Shown: positions 46,988 through 59,300, numbered from the stretch's first letter. The stretch: 64,000 bases of DNA from Mytilus californianus (GCF_021869535.1 NW_026262593.1:58240318-58304317); one strand, 5' to 3'. Numbers and translations are program-made. The notes: a model not told the origin generated them from the letters alone.

Positions 46988-47085
46988 GGTTCTCTTCGGT
47001 AACTCATGCTTCCTCAACCAATAAAAGCTGGTCACCATGCTAAAGCCAAGATTGCTGAAAGTGGCGTTCAACACCAACAATGAAT
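46988..47085 (+). mobile_element. tRNA-derived SINE, 5'-truncated 3' end (S4)
   Basis: GCTTCCTCAACCAATAAAAG, CTGGTCACCATGC and GTGGCGTTCAACACCAACAA align to the last 90 bases or so of S2. Head and pol III boxes are missing. No duplication was found. Confidence 0.75.
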
Positions 47086-47089
47086 CGTT

Positions 47090-48835
47090 TTATCATAAGA
47101 CCGGTATATATCGATAAATCAGTGGTCATTTGCAGATGTTTCATGGATTCAGCGGTTTCTGTCAAAGAATTACATTCCTTGTAAACACATTTTTCTTGAA
47201 ATATCAAACAAATTATTCCATAAAGACCGAGACATACAGTACAGAACTGATAAAATCAAGCTTGCGCAATCAAACATACCAACATTCAAGGAGCGCTTCC
47301 ACTAAACAAAATAAGTGGAAATGTTTCGGGACGACTCAGGTTTTATGTTGTATTGTTCCTTTAGGGATAGGCATAAGATGCTTTGGCACAAAAAGGTTTG
47401 ATGTTTAACCGAACCGGCCTTTCTAATTCCTTATCTCAACTTTTACAATGAAATGGTTAAACTGGTTGTTTTCTCAAAACAAGACCGTACGTCAGGCCCA
47501 TAAACTAAATGTCTTTTTGCTAATCAACCTTAAACTTAACAATTAAATTTTGACAGTGACTTTAATACGACAACTATAATCATGTTCATCGTTATGTTTA
47601 AAGGCGTGTAAGCATGTAGGGCATATTACAATAGCACAAAAACCTTTAAGATCAAGACCTGTCAACTATGAAAATATCTGTCATACGTATATATATATGT
47701 AACTTCCAAACTTCTTAGTTTCAAAAGTTTGTTTGAAATTAATGTGTTGCTCTGTATTTACGGCTGGTGGAATATCAGGTGGAACGGAAAAATTTCCCCG
47801 ACACAAATGGATGGTAAACATTCGTAATTTGTTATTATGTTTCTATATGTTGTATTTTAAAATATTTTCGCATATTTGATACCATATTGCTACATACTTG
47901 TAAAGCTCTATGTCAAGGGAAATTGAGAAAAGCATCGTTTGCAATCCAATTTTTTTTTTATTTCTTATATTTCTGTCATATTACCAATTATGTGTTGCAC
48001 ATATTCCTGTCCATATAATGCAGAAAAAAATACAGGCTAAATGAATAGACATTGATTGGGAGAAAGGGGTTGGTGGTAAAGAAACAGATGTTTCGATGTT
48101 AGCAACACACTTTCGTGGTTAAACATTCACATCATTAGAAATGCTTAAATTAACATGAATACTTGAAGTAGTTATCGGAGGTCAAGTACGAAAAGGATAG
48201 GACATAGATGACAGCTTCGGACAAATAATTATTGTTTGTAATATTTCATATTCATAATGTTTTCTTTGAGTACATATTATAACCAACATCGTCATTTGTG
48301 GAATACAGTAGACTTATGGGATTATCGTTGTTACCACGTGATTTCCGTAAGCCGGAAATTATGGTCATTTATTTCATATGAGGGAATAAATCACAATTCT
48401 GTCTGAAGCTATTGATGTAGAATTGTAAGAGAATAAGATTTAATTGATCGAAAGACTTACCATCGCGATTTCCAAAGATAAGTCTGAAATAAACATTTCT
48501 TGAGTGTAGTCGGTTATTAGTTACATGTAAAAGCAATTGAAGCTGTATGGCAATAAAATTTTCTTGTACAAATTTTGTACTCCGAGTACTGAGTAAAGTA
48601 TTATGACCGTCAGTTCTTCATTTGTATTTTGTTTAAGCTTATGTGTATTTATCATTTGCGCTAGGTTCTTATGATCTACTGTGTTGTTATCTGTAATTGT
48701 ATAATTTAGCCAGTCAACCTTGAATTCAAAACGATTTAAAAATTAATTGGCAGCTGCTTTAGCGTCAAGCGACTTAAATGCATATTCAAGATGGCGTCAT
48801 GTTAACGCGATACGAGGATACACTGCTTTGTACTG
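47090..48835. other. AT-rich non-coding, nothing recognised
   Basis: A 92-codon plus frame at 47130-47408 has no recognised domain and no sign of splicing. Confidence 0.4.
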
Positions 48836-48840
48836 AACTG

Positions 48841-49253
48841 TGTCGGATTTCGAGGGCTAGATCACATATTAACAATCCACATAAAAGTCGTGTCACTAAG
48901 GCTACAATCGAACAAACCCTTCTGTGATCTAACTCCTAAATGCCGCGGAGAGGACCGAGAAAATATCAATATTGAAGTCCAATGTTCCACCTAGTTTCGG
49001 ATCGAACGTAAACACCGAGGTGTGTCGGATATCGAGTGCCAGATTACAAGGTAATATTCCGCAGAAAAGTTGCTTCATATCTTCATATTATTATCAAACA
49101 GACTTCTAAATGAAGGTAGTAATGGGGTACCCCACTTGACGTTTGACGGTAAAGGGCATTTCTACCCTCCTTAATGTCGCGGAGAGGCCTCAAATATCAA
49201 TTTCGAACTCCATGGTTTTACCCAGAATATGATCGAACGTGAAAACCGAGGTG
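48841..49253 (+). repeat. Tandem duplication, CpG-rich, period 182 bp then longer
   Basis: Unit 1 (48841-49022) and unit 2 (49023-49253) both run TGTCGGATWTCGAGKGC, TGYCGCGGAGAGG, AATATCAAT, GATCGAACGTRAAMACCGAGG. Unit 2 holds about 50 bp extra, including GGGGTACCCC. GATCGAACGTG appears once more near 49420. CpG is more frequent here than in the flanks. Confidence 0.85.
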
Positions 49254-49471
49254 ATTGCATGGATTACATATAAAATAGACATTTACTCAATGTGGTGCAT
49301 AAGTGATAAGTTACGAATTAGACTTACCGTAAAAGTAATTATGGGATATACGACATATGGTACTTGTATTATGCTTATGTTAAATTTGTTGCAATTCTAT
49401 CTATAATATTTTACACATGGATCGAACGTGTGCATGTGCATATAAATACGGTAGCAAAAATACTATGTAGA

Positions 49472-49505
49472 CAGGTGCGGATCCAGAATTTTAAAAAAGG
49501 GGCCC
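49472..49505 (+). repeat. hAT-like terminal end, isolated
   Basis: CAGGTGCGGATCCAGAATTT plus a GGGGCCCCC run resembles the left end of the MITE at 12289. No matching right end was found. Confidence 0.4.
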
Positions 49506-49744
49506 CCATTGCAAGACAACGTTAGGAGAGGGACTTGTAAAATGTCTATGTATTAACCATATATATAGCTTCATTATGGTAGATACCGATTTAAATGCGT
49601 ACGACACGTGTTCCTAGAAAAGCATTCATCATGTACGCTCGAGACAAATTTGGGAAATGAGATTGATAAATCCTTGGGAACGTTAAGACAAAAACAGCAA
49701 AATTCTTCTATAGAAGTTTCCAGAAGATCAGAAAAAGGCGAACG

Positions 49745-49885
49745 AAACTAAAGGTTTAATCAAACCCATAAGTGGAAAACGAACTAACAAATGTCATGGC
49801 AAAAAACTAAAACGACCAAAAGACAAACAACAGTATAAAAAAAAACACAACATCGAAAACTCAAAACTGAGCAACACGAATCATA
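49745..49885 (+). repeat. Dispersed repeat family A (copy A8)
   Basis: AACAAATGTCATGGCAAAAA, CCAAAAGACAAACAACAG, then AACTGAGCAACACGAA. Both ends are missing. Confidence 0.65.
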
Positions 49886-49889
49886 AAAG

Positions 49890-51455
49890 CTTATAATTTA
49901 AGGCAAATCCACAATAATTAGTAGTTTAATATCGTGTAAAATTTACACAATAACTTCTCATTATTATACAACCATGAATGGTCCTTAGTTACAAGACTTG
50001 ACTTCAAACAGTTCGTTTTATATACTTAGATTATATACAAGAAAATCACGGTCAATAGAAAAAAATGTAAAATATATATTTAAGTGCAGTATATATTTGA
50101 TAAATATATATAACGTCTCAATAAAAATGAATTGGCAATTGTTCATCGGATTGATATGTTATATACTATTATATCAATCGAGTTTACTTATAAAGCCCCT
50201 GGAGATTAAATTGTGATAGGGGGAGAGGCTCAATCTCTCAACAGTCCTCAAAAGAACAATATACCTATACAAAAACGAACGTAATCGAGTCAGATTCCGT
50301 CGGACAATTACTACTTTTGAAACTTCAGAAAAATTTAAATTAACATGATTAAAGCTGGAATTTAAATTGCATTTACCTATAAGTATATATGATGTAATGA
50401 AAGTGGATTTGTTTAACAATGTTAACAATGAGGTTACATTTGAAATGCGGCGTTCCAAGTAGGTATATTCTTTACAGAATAATTTCAAATCAGGACAAAA
50501 CTATTGCTTTTATCAAATTTTAATTGAATTGTCTTTTTAAGAAACACGAATCCAGAAATTATATTTACTCGGGTCATATAACCCTTCAATGGCTCTTGTG
50601 TGGAACATGATGTAACTTCGGATTTCATCTTGGCGGCTGTGTAATTAACTGAAGTATACCGCCGGTTCTAATAAGTACTTTGAAGTCTTTAGTAAATAAT
50701 TCAAATTTTAATTCAAACTTTTTTTTCAGAAGTATTTATTTTGAAACTTATGTCGGTGAATGAATTTTAAATGAGTTTCCGAGGGAGAATGGGTGTACTC
50801 GAAAAGACTATCAGCCTACAGGCTTATGTCCTCGTCAGAAAATTAATTTAACAAACTGCTGAGACACGCAAAGCTAACACAGTGAGATTTATCCCCTTTT
50901 CACGCAAATATTGTCAAATCAGAAAAAAAATATACATAAAGTATTAAATTCATTAAAACGAAGATAAAAGTCATTCTGACAACTTAATGGTGTTGTTCCT
51001 CTACAATTCTGCGCATGTTTTCTGTCAATACCATCGCGTGAATGGACTGAACTGAATAAGCGGAGTATCGGCACGACTGAATTGTTTTGGTAATGTTCAC
51101 ACACATGCTTGTAATGTTATAGCATATACAATAATTTATCTTACTTCCTATACATTTCTAGGAATATGATTGGTTAAAAGCGCAATAATGTATTGGTTTA
51201 TTCTCTTTTACAATGTACATTGTATCTCACAGTTTCATCATAACTTTTCTATATTAAATTTCGTTCGCATTTTTTTTTTTTATACAAACTATTGTCAAAC
51301 GTAGTTTACATATTAAAACTGGACGAATTTCACTTCAATTCAAAGGTTAATATTTCCTTTTACAAAAGAATCACCATGATAGTCATATGATACCGTGTTC
51401 ATCTCTGTTTTGGGTATCGTGTCCGCGGTACATACCCAATATTACAAGAAACTAA
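49890..51455. other. Non-coding, nothing recognised
   Basis: A 104-codon minus frame (50174-50488) lies here. It has no recognised domain and a composition typical of chance frames in AT-rich DNA. Confidence 0.4.
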
Positions 51456-51464
51456 AAGAAATAT

Positions 51465-51534
51465 GAGGGGGTGGACAGGGGGGTACCCTTCTCCCCCCCC
51501 CCCCCCACCTCCCTCAAAAGATGTCCTTCCCCTC
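51465..51534 (+). mobile_element. GAGG-type mini-MITE, family M, 70 bp
   Basis: GAGGGGGTGGACA at the left and, reversed, GAGGGGAAGGACA at the right match at 11 of 13. A perfect hexamer, AAATAT, flanks it at 51459-51464 and 51535-51540. The middle holds a run of 14 C. Too short for any gene. Confidence 0.8.
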
Positions 51535-51544
51535 AAATATGGGT

Positions 51545-52775
51545 GTTATCGTTGCCACTGATTAGCATATACCACTGCCTCCTCTTGCATTCTTTGATAT
51601 TTGACACAAATAAGACATCGCTCTTGAACAATTTTTTCTTCTTCACATTTGTGTCTTATTCTTTTTTTTTTTCTATTTGCAAAAAAATTAGACTAGTATA
51701 ATGTGTTATAGTAGTCACAGGCAAAAATGACGCTGATCACTTGACATAGATCTTTTACTTAGATTTCGAATGATCTTATCATATAACGGCATAATTTCAC
51801 CATACATGCATATTCTGATATGCAGAGATAATATCGCAAACCAGAATCATTGTAAAATACGGCAAAAAGTACAGTTGAGAGAATTGATTATTTCATTGAC
51901 ATGATTTTTCATCTTATATACGCCCTTTTTTAGTTTAATACGTAAATTGTTTATCTGTCACGGATTGATTAACTGCTGTTTGTTTAACGTCCATTGGCAA
52001 ATATTTCATTCATGTTCATAAACGATGTACTATTAAAAATATAGCATCAAGGGTACGTTTAGGCCATTTCAATCTTCTCTGACAGGAAACCTATTGACTA
52101 ATATTAAAAGGATATACAACACTTGTTATTTTTCAATCTCTTTCAAAGGATTAGTCAACTTAGGATAATCCAGATTTTTAGCAACTTGACTCTTTAATGT
52201 CATATTAAATTCATCAAATTTGTGTAATTCAAGTGTCTTAAGCCTAATCTGATTTAACGGTTTGTATATAAATGTTACCAAACTTAACCTTCTTTGTTGT
52301 ATTTTCTGTGGGTTTTTTTTCTACTGATACTACCCGAAGGGTCAATGCGTTATAGAAAATTTGATCACCGGAAAATCTCTTTCTTTAGTTGTGATCTTAA
52401 TATCATGTCCTTCTTCCTCGCCTTGTCCTCGGTTGAACTGGGTTGCTTCATTGTTTAATTTCAGTAACATTATAATCCTCGCATGCGTTCTCACGTATCT
52501 CTGTATTTCCGGTTTTCATCTCAAATAAACTTTGTTAATTATTCTATGTAGCAGTCTTCAATAAAAAAATTGTAACACGGAAGGCTATTCGGAAAATGTT
52601 ATTGTCTATAAATATTACAAGCTCTAAGATTGCACTTCTATCTGGTAATGTTGACCCTAATTACGTTTGGGTGTTCATCCTAGGTTATAACATTCTCAAA
52701 CCTTGGCTTTCCAAACTTCTTTCTCTGGAAATTCTTGGTGAACGTTAACCAAGAAATGCACATTGACCGTATATG
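51545..52775. other. Non-coding, nothing recognised
   Basis: No recurrent repeat or credible frame. Confidence 0.4.
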
Positions 52776-52779
52776 CATT

Positions 52780-52845
52780 AAAGATGTGGGGCATACATCA
52801 ATATGACAGCAACCCGAAACAAAAAACCGAAAGACATCAAAATAA
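52780..52845 (+). repeat. B' variant fragment
   Basis: AAAGATGTGGGGCATACATC then TGACAGCAACCCGAAAC, similar in layout to the family B start. Confidence 0.4.
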
Positions 52846-52849
52846 TTTT

Positions 52850-53875
52850 ACTGACATTTCAAGAAAAAAAAATCATAATTTGTTTTCTTTTTTAATCTCT
52901 CGTTGTGTTTCCAGATTATACAAGTCCTTCTGATGATGTTTTTTTTATGTTAATATTTATCAATCATAAAAATATTATTTATGATTTTGTTTTCATAAAT
53001 TGACAGATATGCTTTTTTTAAGTTGACTCCTCACATATTTGTACTTGAATACAAATTACAGTTTAATTTGGGAGATTCTCTATCAATACAAGTTATAAAT
53101 AAGTTAAAAGGATAACAAAGGTACAAACAACACTTTTATAAAATAAATTTATGTCCAAACACGCCTCATTAATTCATTTTCATAAAAAAAATTACATAAC
53201 TTGTTTATCTATTTATAGATAACTGCTATATATAAAGAAAGAGAAATAAATAAATGTATAATTAATTATCAGATAACAATTAATACAAAAGCTTATTGTA
53301 ACAATAAAATAAATTAAATTAATGCAAATTAATTTTTTGAAAAATTAATTCTAAACTTTGCAAAAAGTACTTTTAAATATTTGCATATTGAATTTTTTGT
53401 ACTTAACTTTCTTTTGAAATATTCTTCATGTGTTTTCATAATACAAGACACTGAAATATACTAATCACTCAAAATTTAGTGTCTGACAGACTTAATTAAT
53501 TAACAGGTACATTGACAAATATGTAGATCAAAAGCCACCAGGTAGACAGTATTTTCCTAATCAATCATCTACCTTTTGTTTCCTTTTAATTACAGGTGTG
53601 ACCAAGTGAAAACAAGGAATATTAATTGGATTTTGTGAAAAAGCTATTATTTGTGTTCAAGACTGAGATATTTCATTCTCCAAGAATTATTGACATTGCA
53701 TTGAGGGAGATAACTCTAAACTGGAACTTATAAACCACCAAAAGATGGGATCATAAAGGTTTGTTTTTCATCTTCCTTTTTATTTATTTTTAAGGTTATT
53801 GCAAAAAAAAAAGTATTTAATCAACAGGGAGTTATTTATTATAGTTCAGTATTTTTTATGCAACTGGAATGATTT
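52850..53875. other. Very AT-rich non-coding
   Basis: TTTTAATTACAGGTGT at 53585 also occurs at 61179; with flanking sequence it could be a spliced 5' UTR exon (53596-53755, next to a GT), but the recurrence suggests a repeat instead. Confidence 0.35.
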
Positions 53876-53879
53876 TATC

Positions 53880-54045
53880 TGTTTGAATTGTTTCAAACTT
53901 GTCATTTTGGGACCTTTTATATCTTGCTATGCCAAATGGGTTTTTCTCATTGTTGAAGGCCGATATGACCTAGAGTTGCTAACTTCTACATCATTTGGTC
54001 TCTGGTGGAGAGTTGTCTCATTGGCAATCAGGTATTTCACATCCA
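53880..54045 (-). repeat. Dispersed repeat family B (copy B9)
   Basis: Plus-strand reading: TTGTCATTTTGGGACCTTTT, TTCTCATTGTTGAAGGCCGA, CTCTGGTGGAGAGTTGTCTC, ATTGGCAATCAGG. The 86-codon plus frame through it is incidental. Confidence 0.7.
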
Positions 54046-54499
54046 ATCTTTTATGGTAATATTCTATACAAAGCACAAAAATGTTGCCATTCACCTCAAA
54101 AGCTAACCAAACCTTTAAACAGACTTATTCAGAAGGGATATAGTTAAGATACTGTTGTCAGGTCACTTTTGGTATTAATATTGATTCACTCATAGGGTCT
54201 TTGCATCGGAAATAAACACATTTATTTTAAAACCAGTTATTGGCATAAGGGTTATGTTCTTCTCATATATTTTATAATGGTATGATACTAAACCCCTAAT
54301 GGGAGGGATTGTGCTTGAAGAGGTCTGGAGCTAGCATGTCAATAACTGCTAGTACTAGTAGTCCTTTGTTAATTTATGTATCATTTGTCATTTTGCTAAG
54401 TTTTTTTTGTTACCTATTTTGACATCAGACTCAGACTTCTTTTTAACCGAGTTTTACTGTGCATAAAAAAAACTGCATATTGCTGTGTGTTTGTTTATT

Positions 54500-54850
54500 C
54501 TACATTGGCTAGAGGTATAGGGGAGGGATTGAGATATCACAAAACATGTTTAACCCCATCGCATGTTTGCGCCTGTCCCAAGTCAGGAGCCTCTGGCCTT
54601 TATTTGTCTTGTATGTTTTTTAATTTTAGTTCATTTATATGTTTTGGAGTTTAGTGTGACGTGCATTTTCATTGAACTAGTACACATTTTTGTTTAGGAG
54701 CCAGCTGAGGCCCGCCTCCGGGTGCAGGATTTTCTCGCTGTGTTGAAGACCCATTGGTGGCCTTCAGCTGTTTTCTGCTCTTTGGTCGGGTTGTTGTCTC
54801 TTTGACATATTCCCAATTTCCATTCTCAATTTTATACCAAATTTTCTTAT
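54500..54850 (-). repeat. Dispersed repeat, B' variant (copy 3, longest)
   Basis: Plus-strand reading: TAGGGGAGGGATTGAGATAT, GCCTGTCCCAAGTCAGGAGC, AGGAGCCAGCTGAGG, GCCTCCGGGTGCAGGATTTT, GTTGAAGACCCATTGGTGGC, GGTTGTTGTCTCTTTGACAT. The reference copy for B'. Its block order parallels family B, so the two may share an origin. Confidence 0.7.
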
Positions 54851-54889
54851 TTTCATATTATTGTTCTTTACCATGATTGATTGATAATT

Positions 54890-55016
54890 GCTCAACAGCA
54901 TACTTTATTGCAATCAGAGCCCCTTTTATATATAATTGTTTAATATAAAAATCATTGTACTGATTATGCCAATAATGGGTCCTCTATTGGAAATAAAATT
55001 TATCTATCTATCTATA
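54890..55016 (+). mobile_element. Retroposon 3' end with AATAAA and (TATC)n tail
   Basis: GGGTCCTCTATTGGAAATAA carries a poly(A) signal at about 54992-54997, followed at once by four TATC units. This arrangement is typical of the 3' end of some non-LTR elements. The 5' extent is not visible. Confidence 0.5.
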
Positions 55017-55327
55017 TAACATATATGTACATGTATATTTAAGCGAACAAGGCATTTTATTTCAAATCAGACAAAAGATCAATCATTTAAAACAATAGTA
55101 TTTATATATAGACAAAATGATTACATAAATGCATTTTTCACCAATAAAAGACACCTGTGTCTAATAAAATTGATAGAGAACTTTTACACATGATCTTTGG
55201 ATCTTAATACCATCAATATTGTGATACATCTGTTGCCTAAAATACAACACAAGTATAGTTTTTATCAAGTAATACTTTTTTAATTTGATAATTTTTTCTA
55301 AAAGTCAAAGGTGTGAACATTATAGCT

Positions 55328-55531
55328 GAGGGTCTGGATGGGGGGTCCCCCCATTTCCGTATTCTTCATTTTTCATACCATTTTTCTCTATTCTTTATAT
55401 TTTAGCTCCCAATTTTTCTTTATTTTTTATCATTTTGGACTATATTTCTCTGTTCTTTTTATTTTGGCTATTTTTTCTGAAATCTTGGTCCAATATTCTC
55501 TAATCTGTACAGTAACCCCATCCAGACCCTC
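55328..55531 (-). mobile_element. GAGG-type MITE, family C (copy C4), perfect ends
   Basis: GAGGGTCTGGATGGGG and CCCCATCCAGACCCTC are a perfect 16-bp inverted pair, 18 bp if the next CT/AG is counted. Inside are minus-strand AAAGAATARAGAAAAAT units. No 6-bp duplication is visible (ATAGCT against AGAATG). The interior has the opposite orientation to C1-C3. Confidence 0.88.
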
Positions 55532-55534
55532 AGA

Positions 55535-56275
55535 ATGGAAAAATATTTCATCTAAAAATATAAATATGTTTTCCATAAGGATAATCTTATACAATATATG
55601 ATAATAAATGTTTTCCTAATATCAGGTGTAAGATTATGATTTCGGTGACTTTGTATGCAGTTTTTAATCAGTTAATTGACACAAACATCTCTCAATACAT
55701 GTACACAAGAGTACATTTCATTAATCCCACTGTACACTTTCTTTAAATAAATCACAACTACAAACATGTTGTTTTAACAATTAATTTTACCTACTCAATA
55801 TACTACTTATGTTAATAATAAAGTCATGTCAAGTTTTTTCATGTTATTCTTAGTTATATAAACATATATACTTTTACTTCAAATGTTTGCCTTTAATATA
55901 AATGTGTGCCAAGTGGTTTTGATGAAATGTGACAATTTGTAATGACCGTTGAACAGTCCATGAAGAGCTAGCTTTTATTCTTAAACTTTATACTATGCTT
56001 CTGTTCAAGGTAGGACGCATTTTACTATTCTTTAAAAAAAATATTAGATCAATATTTGGTACAATTAATGCTGAAAATAATGTTGCTTGCACATTGGTCA
56101 AATAAAAGGTTCTAGGACCAAATTAATGTTATATTGAAAAAAGGAACTTTTTTATTTTCATCCTTTGTAAATTTGAAATTGTAATCATATAATATTAAAA
56201 AGAGGGAAAGGGGTGACCAAAATTAGTAGATACACCTTTACCCCTTGCATACATAACAAAGTCATAATTAAAATC
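55535..56275. other. AT-rich non-coding, nothing recognised
   Basis: No gene or recurrent repeat recognised. Confidence 0.4.
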
Positions 56276-56279
56276 TCAG

Positions 56280-56452
56280 CACATTTTCACTTATTGCTAT
56301 TTCGGTGATACTGTACAAACTTACTAAATTTGTCAAATAGGTGACTTATAGGTCCAAGTGGCCAGGTGCAACATTGACTATACAAACTTTGCAATTGTGT
56401 TATATTTATTGAGACATGTTTACTATGATAAATAAAGTACTTACTTACTTAT
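56280..56452 (+). mobile_element. Retroposon 3' end with AATAAA and (ACTT)n tail
   Basis: GACATGTTTACTATGATAAA then AATAAA at about 56431 and a tail of about four CTTA units. Same design as the end near 55000 but with a different tail unit. The 5' limit given is a guess. Confidence 0.45.
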
Positions 56453-56459
56453 ATCAAAC

Positions 56460-57635
56460 TTAGCCTCAAAAACTTGATTCTTTCAAATGTCGTCAAAATA
56501 CTTTGTTATTTACTTCAAAATATAAAAATGTGCATTTTTATTTTATATGTTTTTTTTGTCATCTATAGACCAAGGTAAAATGAGGAGTGTTGATTAAATA
56601 TAACTTACAGTAAAAAAAAATTGAATTTATCTGTCCTAAGTGAGGAATCTTTGAATATTTTCACAAAAAATATATCGAGCAGAAATACTGATAAGTCATG
56701 GACATTTCAGTATATTGCTATCAATGTATCTGCATCTCCATACATATATTTGTAGATGTCTCTCATTGCAAATTTGCAGAACATCATCTTGTTTTTTAAG
56801 CCTTTGGTTGTCACAGTTAAATTAGAGACATTCTTTAGCTGTCAAAATTTGGCTTAATTTTAAGTTTGGGTGCAAAATCAATGCTGAATTCAACACGATA
56901 ACTTCTACATTTCTGTTCTGTTGCTTTTAGTTGATTATGGCTACTACATGTATTTAATCAATAACATTGTTCATCATAGTATTTATGTAATGTATTTCAT
57001 TCTAAGACACATGAGGTCATTCATCAAGATTTGAATTGGCAAAAACTATGCCACTGACAATCATAAAATAAATGTTTTAAAAAGTGAATTAGTCACACAA
57101 GTACATCTTGGTTCAAATTCTCAAACCTACAATGTAATAGTCCTTGTCATCAGATGATTTCTGTTCCAAAAGTAGATTGCATTTCCTGCCGAAAAGTACA
57201 TGAGACATTTTTATTTATATAAGATAGATGGCTTTTATAAAAATTAAACACAGATTTATCCTGCCACCATGTTTGTCATCAATCTATTGTCATGTCAAAC
57301 TTTAGTATGTCAAAATATGGAATCATTAGGACGTGAGGAGTTCCACGGTTCAACATTGCAAAAGTTGTGTACATTTACAATTATTTACGTTGTACTTTAG
57401 GAATATACCTGTATATATGGGATAATCCTCTGATTTCAAAACTGAAGATTGTTTTTAAATCAATGTTTAAGTTGGTACCAAACACCTTGACTAAAATTAA
57501 TTTGTATCGTTTAATTTTCATAAGATTTTGACAAAATATTTACTTTGACCCTTTGACAAAAATATTAAAATTTCAAAAAACTTGAACCACACACTTTATT
57601 GGAAAAAATTCATTGGATATATAGCAGTTTGACAA
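56460..57635. other. AT-rich non-coding, nothing recognised
   Basis: No gene or recurrent repeat recognised. Confidence 0.4.
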
Positions 57636-57639
57636 TCAC

Positions 57640-58345
57640 TAATTTTGATCATTGAGAAGCTTAATATTTCCTTAACAATAGAACGTGATTAAAACGTTAT
57701 GTACCACCTTAAGTGTGGGTTTACATGTTGAGATCTTCTTCACTGGTGCTGATCCACGTTCAAGCCTGATTTTTGTCCAAAAAGAAAAATAAAGAAGGGA
57801 GTTCCTATTCCCCCCGCAGTGCACATATTTTATCTGCCTAAGGGCAAAAACTAAAAATAAAATCTGTTTCAAAGTTTCTTATAAATATCTTACAAGAAAT
57901 GTAGGCATGACTTCTTTAACAATGTTACTTCCTGTATATTTCTATTTCCAAGGGGCATAACTCTTCCAAGATCTTGCTGATATCAGCCTTTGATATTAAC
58001 TTCATTAAAATAAATTGTCAAGTAATGTAGGTGTAAGGGTGCTTAAAAATGCAATGTTCAAAATAAAGCACAATTCAAAGTGACATCAATCCTGTAAAAT
58101 AGTTAAGCGCTGATTTTTTTTAACTCAATCAAGGCATTGCTGATATAAACCTATGATATAATTGATGGACACTTGGTATTTCTATGTTTCCCACAAAGTG
58201 TTGCATGGGGGGAGTTTCAATGAAAGCAGGTTTAAACACACCCTCCAAGAATCCAAGATCTACATATTTAACCATGTATCTATCTGACACTAATACTTGA
58301 GCAGACCCTTCCATCATCAGCCTCATTATGAATGTGTCCAATACT
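57640..58345 (-). other. Patch of unknown nature with two coding-like short frames
   Basis: Minus-strand frames of 66 codons (57872-57672) and 70 codons (58341-58129) have balanced composition. The 70-codon frame includes YMVKYVDLGFLEG and IEIPSVHQLYHRF. Neither matches a family I know. GGGGCATAACTCTTCC and two TTGCTGATAT blocks 164 bp apart suggest repeat DNA. It may be the 3' part of a DNA transposon or a decayed gene. Confidence 0.3.
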
Positions 58346-59044
58346 TAAATACCCATACATCTCCTGTCATTGCAGTGTCAATGTCAGGTTATTATTTCAT
58401 ACTTAAAACAAATGATTTTAAAATATGAGTAATCACATTTAAATGCAAAGATTATGATTTATAACTTGTATATTTCCTTCAGCTGTGTTATAACACAAGT
58501 TCCATTCAATATTCCTGGGCGTCACCAATGGGCTGTTGTCAATTCCTTACATCCCTGAAAAAAATGAAGTATCACCGTGATAAAACATTTTTATATTATA
58601 TTTTATTGACCTTTTTTTACAATTTATAAGTTATAAAATACAAAATAGTGCAGTCAAACCCAAGTAAAGCCTTAAGGCTTAGGCAGTGCACACCAATATA
58701 GAACACAATGATAGATTGGTTATCATTTATGGCAGCCAGCATTTATCTGTTATCCATAATTTCCTCTAAAAAGTACATTTTCAGCAGGTAAGTTTTTCAA
58801 TTTAAGCAGGTAATTACTAGAACTTTGGAAAAATGATGGCAGTTTAAATCACAATTGCTCAAGCATTACTTGCATAAGTTAATATATAAAGTTTATTGAA
58901 TCAACCTTTTTCCCTCAACAAGCAGGTAAACGATAACAGAACACTATATAAATTTGGTAAGTCTGAAAGTGCATTTTTGTCAATGAGCTTGGTTAAAAAT
59001 GGTTTGTTCGAGTTCTGAAATAAACTTGTGTAAGCTTGCCATAA

Positions 59045-59300
59045 GTTCGTGGGCCTGTCCCAAATGAGAAACCTTGTTAGGTGTTGTCTTTTGTTATATC
59101 TTAATGGTTTTAGTCATTTATGGAATTTTGTACTGAAAAAAAATCTTCTTTTCAACTTTTCTAGACACCAAGGCCATTTGGAGCTTTACATATAGCATAA
59201 AACTTGTCTATTGTTGAAAACGGACCTCTAGATGTCTTTTGTTTTTCTGTGTAGTTATGTTGCTGTCTCATCTATATTAGCCCCATTTCTTATTTTACTC
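59045..59300 (-). repeat. Dispersed repeat, B' variant (copy 4)
   Basis: Plus-strand reading: GGGCCTGTCCCAAATGAGAA, TTGGAGCTTTACATATAGCA, CTATTGTTGAAAACGGACCT, GTTGCTGTCTCATCTATATT. Confidence 0.5.

Noticed and set aside
50174..50488. 104-codon minus-strand frame
   Set aside because: No family features, no upstream exon or promoter signal, and chance-like composition.
53596..53756. Spliced 5' UTR exon
   Set aside because: The acceptor-like TTTTAATTACAGGTGT also occurs at 61179, so it is better explained as a repeat; no coding exon follows.
56205..56270. GGGAAAGGGGTG...CACCTTTACCCC as a further GAGG-type MITE
   Set aside because: The inverted match is short and imperfect and no 6-bp duplication flanks it.
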